Positions 1 to 8,857 of a DNA stretch of 64,000 nt are shown one piece after another. The position numbers and the translations under genes are program-made. The notes under the pieces were generated by a model. The model saw nothing but the letters and a program-made list of their open reading frames with translations. It was not told where the DNA came from and made no database searches. The DNA is from Danxiaibacter flavus. Its GTDB lineage: Bacteria > Bacteroidota > Bacteroidia > Chitinophagales > Chitinophagaceae. The DNA lies in assembly GCF_041060425.1 (NCBI RefSeq), contig NZ_JAULBC010000007.1, positions 488,304-552,303 on the forward strand. Direction: 5' to 3'. Each line of letters opens with the position of its first letter. The stretch's first letter is position 1.

Positions 1-2
1 CG

Positions 3-152
3 CCATTCTACATCGCCTTAACAATAATGATCATTGGCTCACAGTTGTTCCTGGCTGGCTTTATTGGCGAATTAATTTCGCGCAACTCACCCGGCCGTAA
101 TTTTTACCTGATCGAAAAGAAGCTGGGCATTAATAAAACTTCAGCAGAATAA
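3..152 (+). CDS. Glycosyltransferase family 2, C-terminal fragment
   Basis: Only the last 49 codons are in the window; the 5' part lies to the left. The frame translates to a hydrophobic segment (PFYIALTIMIIGSQLFLAGF) followed by GELISRNSPGRNFYLIEKK. This is the usual tail of membrane-associated GT2 enzymes of the dolichol/polyprenol-phosphate mannosyltransferase type in Bacteroidota. It ends 6 nt before the next glycosyltransferase, so the two are probably co-transcribed for a surface glycan. The family call rests on the tail only. Confidence 0.75.
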   Translation, partial: PFYIALTIMIIGSQLFLAGFIGELISRNSPGRNFYLIEKKLGINKTSAE

Positions 153-158
153 TAAGGC

Positions 159-1292
159 ATGCAGAAAGTAGTGATCATAGGTTCCGCACACCCGCTGCGT
201 GGCGGTGGCATTGCCACTTTTAATGAAAGGCTTGCAAGGCAATTTCAGACGGAGGGTTGTGACACTACTATCTACACTTTTTCGCTGCAATACCCTTCAT
301 TTCTTTTTCCCGGATCATCGCAGTATTCAACAGAGCCTGCGCCAACAGATCTGAATATTAAAGTTGCCATCAATTCCATCAATCCATTTAACTGGATCAA
401 AGTTGGAAACGAAATAAAAAAATTGCGTCCCGATGTTGTTGTGGTTCGTTATTGGCTACCCTTTATGGGACCTTGTCTTGGAACCATTCTTCGCATCATC
501 AAAAAGAACAGGCATACAAGAATCGTTTGTATTGCGGATAATGTAATTCCGCACGAAAAACGTCCGGGTGACAAACCGTTTACAAAATACTTTGTAAAGC
601 CCGTTGATGCATTTATCACTTTAAGTGAAAAAGTGCTGAACGATTTGAAACTGTTTACATCAAAACCTGCGAGGCTTGTACTTCATCCGCTGTACGATAA
701 TTTTGGTGAACAGGTACCCCAGGAAGAGGCAAGAAAACACCTGGGATTACCACTCAATGATAAGATCATCCTTTTCTTTGGTTTTATCAGAAAATACAAA
801 GGACTGGACCTGCTGTTGCAAGCAATGGCAAATGAAGAAATAAAAGCTGCCGGCATCAAATTATTAATCGCCGGTGAATTTTATGAGGACAAAGCAGCTT
901 ACGATCAACTAATTCAACAACTGCAGATCCGGGACAGACTGATCCTGAAAACGGACTTCATTACAGACAGTGAAGTAAGATATTATTTAAGTGCAGCGGA
1001 TTTTGTTATTCAGCCCTACAAGAATGCAACACAAAGTGGCGTTACGCCCCTCGCCTATCATTTCGAGAAACCAATGATGGTTACTAACGTAGGTGGCTTG
1101 GCGTCGTTTGTCCCCGATGGAAAAGCCGGTCTCATCGCCGAACCCAACGCACAGGACATCGCCGAAAAAATTCTGCACCTCTACCAGCTCGGCCCCGCCC
1201 ACTTCCTACCCGGCCTCCGAGAAGAAAAAAAGAAGTACAGTTGGAGTGTGTTGACAGCCGCAATCTTCGATGAATTGAAAATTGAAAGTTGA
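159..1292 (+). CDS. Glycosyltransferase, GT4 type
   Basis: 377 aa GT-B fold enzyme expected to transfer a sugar from a nucleotide donor onto a growing glycan at the cytoplasmic face. N-terminal GGGIATFNERLARQF is the acceptor-side glycine-rich loop. FGFIRKYKGLDLLLQAM (about residue 207) and QPYKNATQSGVTPLAYHFEKP (about 285-305) are the donor-binding elements of the GT4 group. It follows the GT2 gene at 6 nt and precedes heptose genes, so a role in LPS or another surface polysaccharide is inferred; substrate unknown. The last seven residues (ELKIES region) are encoded by the first copy of a short intergenic repeat, and the stop TGA lies inside that repeat. Confidence 0.85.
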   Translation: MQKVVIIGSAHPLRGGGIATFNERLARQFQTEGCDTTIYTFSLQYPSFLFPGSSQYSTEPAPTDLNIKVAINSINPFNWIKVGNEIKKLRPDVVVVRYWLPFMGPCLGTILRIIKKNRHTRIVCIADNVIPHEKRPGDKPFTKYFVKPVDAFITLSEKVLNDLKLFTSKPARLVLHPLYDNFGEQVPQEEARKHLGLPLNDKIILFFGFIRKYKGLDLLLQAMANEEIKAAGIKLLIAGEFYEDKAAYDQLIQQLQIRDRLILKTDFITDSEVRYYLSAADFVIQPYKNATQSGVTPLAYHFEKPMMVTNVGGLASFVPDGKAGLIAEPNAQDIAEKILHLYQLGPAHFLPGLREEKKKYSWSVLTAAIFDELKIES

Positions 1293-1860
1293 CAATTGAA
1301 AATGAGGGCAAGGTATTAGGCGTCAGGTTTCAGGTTTCAGGTGTGTGAATTGAAAATTGAAAGTTGAAAATTGAAAATGTAGGTAACTACCAGGTTTCAG
1401 GCTCAAACTAATGCATAGTAGACCGCAAATTTAAAAGCTCTGCAAAAAGTTAAGGCTTGGTGATCTTTAGCGCATTAGCGCCTCCTTTAATTATCCAAAT
1501 TCTTTGTGCCCCTTAGTGTCCTTGGTGTCTTCGTGCCCGCCCGTGCCGGATCGGACGGGTTTCAAATCAATTTTCACGGCCCTGTCCGCCTTAAAATTCA
1601 AAATTATCTATCCGCTTGCGGCGCCCGTACTTCGTACCTCGTAATTCGTACTTAAATATCACATTTCGTACTAAAAACATCTGGTCGCCCCACATCCTAC
1701 ATCGTACATCTAACATCGTACATATCCTTACTTCGTACCTCGTAATTCGTACTTAAAAATCTTATTCCGTACCAAAAACATCCGGCCGCCTCACATCCGA
1801 CATCGTACACCTAACATCGTACATCTCCCCCACATCGTACATCTAACATCGTACATTATA
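1280..1860. repeat. Intergenic short-word repeats (three families)
   Basis: No gene. It starts with copies of a GAAAATTGAAAGTTG-type word that begin inside the GT4 stop region, then TCAGGTTTCAGG words, then a stretch resembling TTTGTGCCCTTAGTGTCC (about 1500-1560). From 1620 on come many copies of CTTCGTACCTCGTAATTCGTA and ACATCGTACATCTAACATCG words. The array ends directly at the promoter of gmhA. The words are imperfect, with a period of roughly 10-25 bp. Confidence 0.85.
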
Positions 1861-1862
1861 GC

Positions 1863-1870
1863 TATCTTTG
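1863..1870 (+). promoter_or_regulatory. Bacteroidota -7 box (TATCTTTG) for gmhA
   Basis: Exact match to TAnnTTTG, 24 nt upstream of the gmhA ATG and immediately after the repeat array. No clear TTG at the usual -33 spacing, because that position falls inside the repeat. Confidence 0.55.
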
Positions 1871-1894
1871 CCGTTCTCTAAATTTTTTTCTAAT

Positions 1895-2470
1895 ATGAGC
1901 GATTTAATCAAGAGCATTATCAACGCGTCAATTGAAGTGAAGCAGCAGATTGTGAAAGATGAGCAAATGATCCGGACCATTGAGGATGTTGTAAATAAAA
2001 TAACCTCGGCCTTTAAAAACGGAAAGAAAGTACTGTTCTGCGGTAATGGCGGCAGCGCTGCAGACGCGCAACACCTGGCAGCAGAGTTTTCCGGACGTTT
2101 TTATAAGAACAGGGCCGCTCTTCCCGCTGAGGCATTGCATTGCAACACGTCTTACCTTACTGCCGTTGCAAATGACTATAGCTATGATGTAATTTATGCA
2201 CGACTGGTTGAAGGCACTGCTGTTGAAGGCGATGTATTGATTGGCCTGAGTACGTCTGGCAATTCTCCCAATATTGTTAAAGCTTTTGAAGTTGCGCGTG
2301 AGAAAAAGGTAATCACCATTGGCTTTACAGGCCTCACAGGCGGCGCAATGAAGGAACTAAGCGACTATCTGTTCAATGTACCAGCTACAGATACTCCCAG
2401 GATACAGGAAAGCCATATTTTAATTGGTCACATTATTTGCCAGTTGGTGGAAGAAAAAGTTTTTAGTTAA
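1895..2470 (+). CDS. gmhA: Phosphoheptose isomerase (SIS domain)
   Basis: 191 aa, full length for GmhA, which converts sedoheptulose 7-phosphate to D-glycero-manno-heptose 7-phosphate, the first step of ADP-heptose synthesis. The SIS signature is clear: GNGGSAADAQHLAAEFSGRF around residue 50, STSGNSPNI around 118, and C-terminal ESHILIGHIICQLVE with the catalytic-region histidines. The ATG at 1895 is preferred over an in-frame TTG at 1868 because it sits 24 nt after a TAnnTTTG box and gives the normal N terminus. The next gene is a heptose-bisphosphate-phosphatase-like HAD protein 39 nt downstream, which supports a heptose operon. Confidence 0.93.
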   Translation: MSDLIKSIINASIEVKQQIVKDEQMIRTIEDVVNKITSAFKNGKKVLFCGNGGSAADAQHLAAEFSGRFYKNRAALPAEALHCNTSYLTAVANDYSYDVIYARLVEGTAVEGDVLIGLSTSGNSPNIVKAFEVAREKKVITIGFTGLTGGAMKELSDYLFNVPATDTPRIQESHILIGHIICQLVEEKVFS

Positions 2471-2509
2471 CCACGTATTCTAAAGTATTAACAAAGCAGC
2501 AATTTTTTT

Positions 2510-3064
2510 ATGGCAAAACATATTGTGGACAAGACCTGGACTTTATTTCTTGACAGGGACGGTGTTATTAACAGAGACAAAGTTGGCGACTATATAAGAA
2601 ATGTGAGTGAGTTCTTTTTTATGGATGGCGTGCTGGAATCATTAAAAGCTTTTAATGAGCAGTTCGGCACAATAGTGATCGTCACCAACCAAAAAGGTGT
2701 TGGCAGAGGGTTAATGTCACAGGAAGATCTGGATGAGATCCACCAGTTTATGTTGAGCCAGATTGAGCATGCCGGCGGTAGAATCGATAAAATATATTTC
2801 TGTAAAGACTTGTCCGATGAAAGCCCCAACCGTAAGCCCAATCCTGGTATGGCTTTCCAGGCTAAAACGGATTTTCCCTCTATCGATTTCAAAAAAAGCA
2901 TAATGGTTGGCAACAAATTGTCAGATATGCAGTTTGGTAAAAGTGCCGGTATAGTTACCACTGTGTTTTTATCTACAACCGATCCCGAAACGCCGTTTCC
3001 ACATCCATTGATAGACGAACGCTATGAAAGTCTGCAGCAGTTTGCAGAGACGGTTAGCAATTAA
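2510..3064 (+). CDS. gmhB: HAD-IIIA phosphatase, GmhB-like (heptose bisphosphate phosphatase)
   Basis: 184 aa HAD-IIIA hydrolase. Motif I LFLDRDGVINRD (near residue 12) carries the nucleophile and acid aspartates, motif II is VTNQKGVGRG, NRKPNPGM supplies the motif III lysine, and VGNKLSDMQFGKSAG is motif IV. Directly behind gmhA, it would dephosphorylate heptose 1,7-bisphosphate. The zinc loop usual in GmhB (several Cys/His before RKPxPGM) is reduced here to a single Cys (YFCKDLSDESPNRKP), so this is a zinc-less variant or a related HAD phosphatase. The gene name is by context and motifs. Confidence 0.8.
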   Translation: MAKHIVDKTWTLFLDRDGVINRDKVGDYIRNVSEFFFMDGVLESLKAFNEQFGTIVIVTNQKGVGRGLMSQEDLDEIHQFMLSQIEHAGGRIDKIYFCKDLSDESPNRKPNPGMAFQAKTDFPSIDFKKSIMVGNKLSDMQFGKSAGIVTTVFLSTTDPETPFPHPLIDERYESLQQFAETVSN

Positions 3065-3210
3065 TTTACCGGCAACAAGCCGTTGACTATCAACATAAAG
3101 TCGCCCACGGTTATGCCTTTGTGCTTCTAACAAATAAAAACATAAAATTTGCTTGTAGCACCAATTTTGGGCGTTGGTTTGCTAACATTGCACTGTTTAA
3201 GGTAAGCAAT

Positions 3211-4170
3211 ATGCAAAAAATCATTATTCTTCTGTTCTGCCTGGTTTCTTTAAATGGACTGCTTGCTCAAAGATTGTCTAATGAAAATTTTCAGCACCTG
3301 AAAGTTGAAGAAGATACTTTGAAAACGCTGTCGAAGAAAATGATCTTTGATATAGACGCTACCAATCGCTTTCAGGCCGACAGCGCTTTTACCCGTGCAT
3401 TTGTGCGAGCATTGCGCGTGCCCAACTCGTTCAATTTCCCTTTTGATTCCGTTATAACTATTTCAAAACTATATCCTCAGGACAGCTCATTCAGGATCTT
3501 TAGCTGGCAATACCAGAAAGATGAAGATCATTTCCGCCAGCGTGGTGCCATACAGATGAAAACGGCAGATGGAAGCCTGAAACTGTTTCCATTAATTGAC
3601 ATGTCTGAGTTTACGGCCAATCCAACAGATTCAGTGAGAACGCCGCGCAACTGGATCGGCGCCATTTACTACGGCATGGTGACCAAAACTGCTGGCAACA
3701 AAAAATTCTATACACTTTTCGGTTACGACGATAACAACATCCGCAGTACAAAAAAATGGCTGGACGTATTACAATTTGATGATGCAGGCAATCCATTATT
3801 CGGCGGCAAATTTTTCGATTACAAAGAAGATAGTTTAAAACCGGCGCAGCCTGCATATCGCTTCTGTCTTGAGTTTAAGAAGGATGGTCGTGCCAGGATG
3901 GTATATGACGAGGAGTTAGATATGATCATTTTTGATCACCTGATCAGTGAGCAGAATGACCTGAGCAAAAAATTTACCCTCATCCCGGACGGCGATTATG
4001 AAGGCTTTAAATGGACCAACGGCAAATGGGTTCATGTAAGTAAGGTTTTTAACCAGCAATTGAAAGACGGCGAAGCTCCGCTCCCCGATCCTATCAAAGA
4101 TGATCAGGGCAATAATAACGAAATAAAGCTCGAGCAGCGGTCGCTGAAGAATAAGGCGAAGAAGAACTAG
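3211..4170 (+). CDS. Secreted hypothetical protein
   Basis: 319 aa from the ATG at 3211, which starts a clean signal peptide (MQKIIILLFCLVSLNGLLAQ) ending in an A-Q cleavage site; an upstream GTG-initiated extension (3121) would bury it and is not used. The mature protein has no motif I can name. It is rich in aromatic and charged residues, with TPRNWIGAIYYGMV and a GYDDNNIRSTKKWLDVLQFD stretch, and a Lys/Asn-rich C terminus. Probably periplasmic or surface located. The stop TAG is followed at once by GAATTTGAAATTTGAG words. Confidence 0.7.
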   Translation: MQKIIILLFCLVSLNGLLAQRLSNENFQHLKVEEDTLKTLSKKMIFDIDATNRFQADSAFTRAFVRALRVPNSFNFPFDSVITISKLYPQDSSFRIFSWQYQKDEDHFRQRGAIQMKTADGSLKLFPLIDMSEFTANPTDSVRTPRNWIGAIYYGMVTKTAGNKKFYTLFGYDDNNIRSTKKWLDVLQFDDAGNPLFGGKFFDYKEDSLKPAQPAYRFCLEFKKDGRARMVYDEELDMIIFDHLISEQNDLSKKFTLIPDGDYEGFKWTNGKWVHVSKVFNQQLKDGEAPLPDPIKDDQGNNNEIKLEQRSLKNKAKKN

Positions 4171-4408
4171 GGAATTTGAAATTTGAGATTTGAAATGTTC
4201 GGTTGCGGCCACCAAACCAATAGTACCGGCAACTCAACCGGGCTGGCTGAAATACAGCTACACAGAGCAGTTGAATTTCCACTAAATCATGCATCTTCTC
4301 TACATCGTACACCGTACATCTAACATTGTACATTGCATCACATCGTACACCGTACATCTAACATCGTACATTGCATCACATCTTACACCGTACATCTAAC
4401 ATCGTACA
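4171..4408. repeat. Intergenic word repeats (GAAATTTGAG and CATCGTACAT families)
   Basis: No gene. The first 30 nt repeat a GAATTTGAAATTTGAGATT word starting at the previous stop codon. From 4298 there are three near-identical copies of a roughly 40 bp unit made from CATCGTACACCGTACATC and TAACATCGTACATTGCATCA, the same family as at 1690-1858. Confidence 0.85.
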
Positions 4409-4453
4409 TTGATTTGCCCCGACTTTCCTATCTTGCAAATTCAATATTTCCGT

Positions 4454-5980
4454 ATGAAAGAAATACTATCCCGGTTAAATATACAGGAACACAATAGCGG
4501 CTCATCTACAGGTAACGAGTGGCTGGAAAGCAGTGGCGAGGTAATTGATTCCTTCTCTCCTGTTGACGGCAAACTGATCGCCTCAGTTCAATCTACTGAC
4601 AGAGCTGCTTATCAGCAGATTGTGCTCAAGGCACAGGAAGCATTTGCCGTTTGGCGCCAGGTGCCAGCTCCGCGTCGCGGCGAGATTGTTCGCCAGATTG
4701 GTGAAGCGCTTCGTGAAAAAAAAGAAGATCTCGGAAAACTGGTGAGCTATGAAATGGGCAAAAGCCTGCAGGAGGGTTATGGAGAGGTACAGGAAATGAT
4801 TGATATCTGCGATTTCGCTGTAGGACTTTCACGCCAGTTATACGGCTTAACAATGCACAGTGAGCGGCCGGGCCACCGCATGTATGAGCAATGGCATCCA
4901 TTAGGTATTGTAGGCATTATTTCAGCATTTAATTTTCCTGTTGCGGTATGGAGCTGGAACAGTATGCTGGCATGGATCTGCGGAAATGTCTGTATTTGGA
5001 AGCCCAGTGAAAAAACACCTCTTTGCGGTATTGCTTGTCAGCAGATAGTGGCAGAAGTATTTAAAAAGAACGATATACCGGAAGGCGTTTGTTCCCTGAT
5101 ACAGGGAGGAAGAGATGTGGGTGAATGGATGTCAAAGGATACGAACGTTCCATTGATCTCTGCCACCGGTTCTACAAGAATGGGGAAAGCAATAGCCTCT
5201 GCCGTTGCAGCCCGTTTAGGTAAATCTATTCTTGAATTGGGCGGCAACAATGCAATTATCATTTCTCAGCATGCAGATCTCGATATGTCGCTGATTGGCT
5301 GTGTGTTTGGCGCCGTGGGGACTGCAGGTCAGCGCTGCACTTCCACAAGAAGATTAATTATACACGAATCTGTTTACGACTCATTCAAAGAGAAACTGGT
5401 AAAAGCATACGCGCAATTACGTATCGGCAATCCGTTGGATGAACACAATCATGTCGGTCCGTTAATTGATAAAGATGCCGTAAAGCTTTATTTATATTCC
5501 ATCGACCAGTGTAAGCAACAAGGCGGCAGGTTTGCCGTAGAAGGCGGTGTATTGAACGGCGACGCTTACGAAAGCGGTTGTTATGTAAAGCCCTGTATTG
5601 CTGAGGTTACAAACGATATGCAGATAGTTCAACACGAAACTTTCGCACCGATTTTGTACCTGATGAAATACAATACCATCTCTGATGCTATCGCACAGCA
5701 GAACAATGTTCCGCAAGGATTATCATCCGCCATCATGACCGTTAACATGCGGGAAGCTGAAGAATTTCTGTCGCATGCGGGAAGTGATTGCGGCATAGCC
5801 AACGTGAACATCGGAACCAGCGGCGCTGAAATAGGTGGCGCATTTGGTGGTGAAAAAGAAACCGGCGGCGGTCGCGAAAGCGGCTCTGATGCATGGAAAG
5901 CCTACATGCGCAGGCAAACCAACACCATCAACTGGAGCACTAAATTGCCATTAGCGCAGGGGATTAAATTCGATTTTTAA
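4454..5980 (+). CDS. Aldehyde dehydrogenase, ALDH7 (antiquitin/aminoadipate semialdehyde) type
   Basis: 508 aa NAD(P)-dependent aldehyde dehydrogenase. ISAFNFPVAVWSWN, SATGSTRMGKAIA (cofactor loop), ELGGNNAIII with the general-base Glu near residue 261, and GTAGQRCTSTRR with the catalytic Cys near 294 are diagnostic of the ALDH7 group, whose members oxidise alpha-aminoadipic semialdehyde in lysine catabolism or betaine-type aldehydes. Start at 4454 chosen: an upstream TTG extension (from 4409) overlaps the repeat and a probable TATCTTGC promoter box at 4429-4436. The stop TAA is followed at once by ATTGACAATTGAAAA words. Substrate not determinable from sequence alone. Confidence 0.9.
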   Translation: MKEILSRLNIQEHNSGSSTGNEWLESSGEVIDSFSPVDGKLIASVQSTDRAAYQQIVLKAQEAFAVWRQVPAPRRGEIVRQIGEALREKKEDLGKLVSYEMGKSLQEGYGEVQEMIDICDFAVGLSRQLYGLTMHSERPGHRMYEQWHPLGIVGIISAFNFPVAVWSWNSMLAWICGNVCIWKPSEKTPLCGIACQQIVAEVFKKNDIPEGVCSLIQGGRDVGEWMSKDTNVPLISATGSTRMGKAIASAVAARLGKSILELGGNNAIIISQHADLDMSLIGCVFGAVGTAGQRCTSTRRLIIHESVYDSFKEKLVKAYAQLRIGNPLDEHNHVGPLIDKDAVKLYLYSIDQCKQQGGRFAVEGGVLNGDAYESGCYVKPCIAEVTNDMQIVQHETFAPILYLMKYNTISDAIAQQNNVPQGLSSAIMTVNMREAEEFLSHAGSDCGIANVNIGTSGAEIGGAFGGEKETGGGRESGSDAWKAYMRRQTNTINWSTKLPLAQGIKFDF

Positions 5981-6121
5981 TTAATTGACAATTGAAAAGT
6001 GAAAATTGAAAATGAGGGCGGGTACATTTAGTTTCATTTGCACATGCCTTCATTCGCACATTTGCACATTTACACATTTGCACATTTATATTGCACATTC
6101 ACTAATTCGCACATTTATACC
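5981..6121. repeat. Intergenic word repeats (TTGAAAATTG and CACATTTGCACATT families)
   Basis: After the ALDH stop there is one copy of the TTGACAATTGAAAA family, then six or more imperfect copies of CACATTTGCACATTTACACA running up to the next ATG. No gene or clear promoter box recognised. Confidence 0.8.
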
Positions 6122-7588
6122 ATGAGAAAATCACTGACTGCTTTAGCATGTTTTGCATGCGCAACATCTTTTGTATCGGCCCAGGAGAAATCAGACTGGC
6201 CTGAAGTTTTTAAGCAAATCAATACAGAGGTTCAAACAAACTCCAAAGCTTATTCCACTTTAAGGGATGCGACTTCTACCATTGGTCACAGACTTACAGG
6301 ATCTCCCAACGGAAAAAAGGCTGAAGATTACGCATTCAATCTGCTTAAATCATACGGCTTCACAGACGTACGCTATCAGCCATTTGAAGTAGAAAGCTGG
6401 AGCCGTGGCACATTGCAGGTTGGCATCGGTTCATCGCTGCAAAGTTTGCAACCTGTTAAATCTGTTTCGCTGGCGCATGCGCCTGTTAAAGCAGATGTGA
6501 GCGGAGAACTGGTGGATATGGGCAACGGTCTTGAAGCCGATTACGCTGCAAAACCAGAAGCTGTAAAAGGTAAGATCGCGTTGGTTTACCTGGGTGTACT
6601 ACCCGGCTCTGCTCCTGGAACAAAAAGTCTGCACCGTTCTGAAAAAACAGCTATTGCTATTAAATACGGTGCCAAAGGAATCATTGTAATTAACACCGTG
6701 AAAAACGGCGTATTGCTGACAGGAACAGCTTCTGTAACTGGAAAGTTAATTCCTATTCCTGCGGTATGTATTGGCAACGAAGATGGTATGAAACTGAAAG
6801 AATCACTTGCCAAAGGACCGCAGTTTACACGCATAAAGATGACCAATTTCTCCGGCATGATCAAAGCCCGCAATGTAATTGCAACATTGCCGGGAAAAAC
6901 TTTGCCAAATGAAAAGATCGTTATCGGAGGACACCTTGATAGCTGGGATCTCGCAACAGGTGCTATTGATAATGGCATTGGATCTTTTTCTGTATTGGAC
7001 ATGGCAAGAACTTTCCAGGCACTACATCTGCGCCCTGAAAGAACAATCGAGTTCGTAATGTTTATGGGTGAAGAAGAAGGGCTGCTCGGTTCAAAAGCGT
7101 ATGTGAATGCTGCAATGAAGGATGGATCTATCAGCAACATCCGCTATATGCTTAATTATGACATGACAAACGATCCAAAAGGTTATAGCTCCAGCGCTGA
7201 TGAAACTGAGCCATTGTTCAAATCAATCGGAAACATCGCGCATAATATTGATACTTCATTTACCAACACCTTCAGAAGTGGCGGCGGATTGCACAGCGAT
7301 CACCAGCCCTTCATGCTGGAAGGCGTCCCCACCGGCGGCGGAGCGGGTGGTAATCTTCCTAACAACTCCGGCGGCTGCTATCATGCAGATTGTGATGACT
7401 TTAAAATGGTGGATGAGCAAGGCATGAAAAACACCGTACGCTTCAGTGCAATGCTGGTTTATGGTTTAGCTGATGCAAAAGAAATTCCTGCAAAGCGATT
7501 AACCGACGAAGAGACAAAAGCCTTCCTGCTGAAAAATAATCTGAAAGAACCATTGAGCATTGCGGGCGAATGGAGATGGAAAGATTAA
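6122..7588 (+). CDS. Secreted M28 family metallopeptidase with PA domain
   Basis: 488 aa. The ATG at 6122 opens a signal peptide (MRKSLTALACFACATSFVSAQ); a longer frame to 6038 is only translated repeat. A PA insert lies around 130-260. The M28 zinc motifs follow: GGHLDSWDLATGAIDNGIG (His and bridging Asp near 270-282), MGEEEGLLGSKAY (catalytic EE near 316), LNYDMTNDP, and a distal HSDHQPF His. This is a co-catalytic two-zinc aminopeptidase/carboxypeptidase-Q-like enzyme acting outside the inner membrane. The stop TAA lies in the first word of a GTAAGACAGTAAG repeat. Confidence 0.92.
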   Translation: MRKSLTALACFACATSFVSAQEKSDWPEVFKQINTEVQTNSKAYSTLRDATSTIGHRLTGSPNGKKAEDYAFNLLKSYGFTDVRYQPFEVESWSRGTLQVGIGSSLQSLQPVKSVSLAHAPVKADVSGELVDMGNGLEADYAAKPEAVKGKIALVYLGVLPGSAPGTKSLHRSEKTAIAIKYGAKGIIVINTVKNGVLLTGTASVTGKLIPIPAVCIGNEDGMKLKESLAKGPQFTRIKMTNFSGMIKARNVIATLPGKTLPNEKIVIGGHLDSWDLATGAIDNGIGSFSVLDMARTFQALHLRPERTIEFVMFMGEEEGLLGSKAYVNAAMKDGSISNIRYMLNYDMTNDPKGYSSSADETEPLFKSIGNIAHNIDTSFTNTFRSGGGLHSDHQPFMLEGVPTGGGAGGNLPNNSGGCYHADCDDFKMVDEQGMKNTVRFSAMLVYGLADAKEIPAKRLTDEETKAFLLKNNLKEPLSIAGEWRWKD

Positions 7589-7647
7589 GAAGACAGTAAG
7601 ATCGTAAGACGCGTAAGACAGTAAGAGGTAAGAAAGGCTAGCGGATG

Positions 7648-7689
7648 AAAACAGGCAGATTTACGATTAACTAACCTGCCTGTTTTTTA
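7648..7689 (+). terminator. Rho-independent-type terminator after M28 peptidase gene
   Basis: Stem AAAACAGGCAG pairs with CTGCCTGTTTT across an 17-nt loop and runs into T6. It is the first of two near-identical hairpins downstream of the peptidase gene. Confidence 0.75.
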
Positions 7690-7819
7690 TTTGTATATCG
7701 TATCAAAGACCGCCTATAGGTTTTGATGTTCAATTTTTAAACAGCTGAGCTAAAAGCTGATAGCTAAAAAAGACATGTAGGACCGTAAGACAGTAAGAGG
7801 CAAGAATGGTTACCGAATG

Positions 7820-7862
7820 AAAACAGGCAGATTCAAATTCATGAATCTGCCTGTTTTTTTTT
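7820..7862 (+). terminator. Second copy of the terminator hairpin
   Basis: A 16-bp perfect stem (AAAACAGGCAGATTCA / TGAATCTGCCTGTTTT), 6-nt loop, followed by a T run of ten or so. It is a stronger version of the hairpin at 7648. The stem is symmetric enough to work on both strands, and it lies between convergent genes. Confidence 0.75.
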
Positions 7863-7996
7863 ATTAAAATACATAAGACTTTTAGCTACAATTTTGGTAT
7901 TCGATCGTGAACAGCCAAGCTGATACCTGACACCTGAAACCTGATACCTGACACCCAATAGCTAAAAGCTGATAGCTGACAGCTAATAGCTAATAG

Positions 7997-8719
7997 CTAA
8001 TCCACCTTCTTCACCGAGCCACTTCCGGCAATGCTGGATTTAATTGTAGCTTTCCCCTTATAACTTACATCACCGCTGCCCATAATGCTCACATCCAGGC
8101 TCGTGTCGGCATAAACTTCAACGTCGCCACTGCCGGCAACACTAATTTTTGCGCTCTCGGCCATCAGGTCGAATCCTTTAAAATTGCCGGAGCCTGCAAT
8201 ATCAATTTTCAGGTCTTTTGTCTCGCCTTTCATGTTTACGTTTCCGCTACCGGCCACATCAATATCAACCGACGGAGTATTTATCTCAAGATCAACATTA
8301 CTATTTCCGGCCATACTTACGTCCAGCTTATCCGCGCCTGAAAATTTGCCTTTCCCCTTTACATCACCGCTTCCGGCAATTTCCAGCTTGTGAAGTTTAT
8401 CAGTAGTCACTTCGACTTTGATGGGATTGGATGAACGTAATTTGTATTCATCATCAACCTTAATTAAAAGGTAATCGCCATCCCTTTCTGTCCTGATATA
8501 CTGAAGCAGGTTTTCATCTGCAATTACCTTTACAGAAGGCGTAGTTCCGGGAACAAGGTCAAGGTCAATAGAACCCTCCAGTTTTATCTTATCGGTATTC
8601 GAAACATTTCTCGTCTCTTCCTTTTGCTTTCCATTACCCGAAACCTCCCGCCGGTTAATAAAATCGCATGAGGCCGCAAACAGGCCAAAACAGAGCAGCA
8701 GTGGTAATAACTTTCTCAT
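7997..8719 (-). CDS. DUF2807 (GIN-domain) lipoprotein
   Basis: 240 aa. Lipoprotein signal MRKLLPLLLCFGLFAASC with the lipobox Cys at residue 18, so probably anchored in the outer membrane or periplasmic face. The rest is a repetitive parallel-beta-type domain with regularly spaced AGSGDV/AGSGNV turns (at least eight), the hallmark of the DUF2807 putative adhesin-head family. Start moved from a TTG at 8725 to the ATG at 8719, which gives the compact signal peptide. The stop TAG is the first word of a TAGCTATTAGC repeat. It is divergent from guaA. Confidence 0.88.
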   Translation of the reverse strand: MRKLLPLLLCFGLFAASCDFINRREVSGNGKQKEETRNVSNTDKIKLEGSIDLDLVPGTTPSVKVIADENLLQYIRTERDGDYLLIKVDDEYKLRSSNPIKVEVTTDKLHKLEIAGSGDVKGKGKFSGADKLDVSMAGNSNVDLEINTPSVDIDVAGSGNVNMKGETKDLKIDIAGSGNFKGFDLMAESAKISVAGSGDVEVYADTSLDVSIMGSGDVSYKGKATIKSSIAGSGSVKKVD

Positions 8720-8844
8720 CTTCAATTGTTTTAATTATTCGAAAAGATACAAAAAATATGTTTTTACCTCTCCTATTTTGACAAACGGCCGCATCAATAC
8801 ATGAGTAAAAACAGTCACCTGTACCAAACTAACCAACTTTAAAT

Positions 8845-8852
8845 TACCTTCG
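8845..8852 (+). promoter_or_regulatory. Probable -7 box (TACCTTCG) for guaA
   Basis: One mismatch from TAnnTTTG, only 5 nt before the guaA ATG, which would give a very short leader. It lies in the 138-bp divergent region with the DUF2807 gene. Confidence 0.35.
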
Positions 8853-8857
8853 CAGCC

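Larger units (their letters stand above)
7589..7985. repeat. Duplicated repeat-plus-terminator block between convergent genes
   Basis: No gene. Two copies of a module lie here (7589-7690 and 7775-7862). Each has GTAAGACAGTAAGAGG words, a spacer (GAAAGGCTAGCGGATG versus GAATGGTTACCGAATG) and a hairpin ending in a T run. Between and after them are TTTTTAAACAGCTGAGC-type and CCTGATACCTGACACC / TAGCTAATAGC words; the latter belong to the end of the minus-strand gene. Confidence 0.8.
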
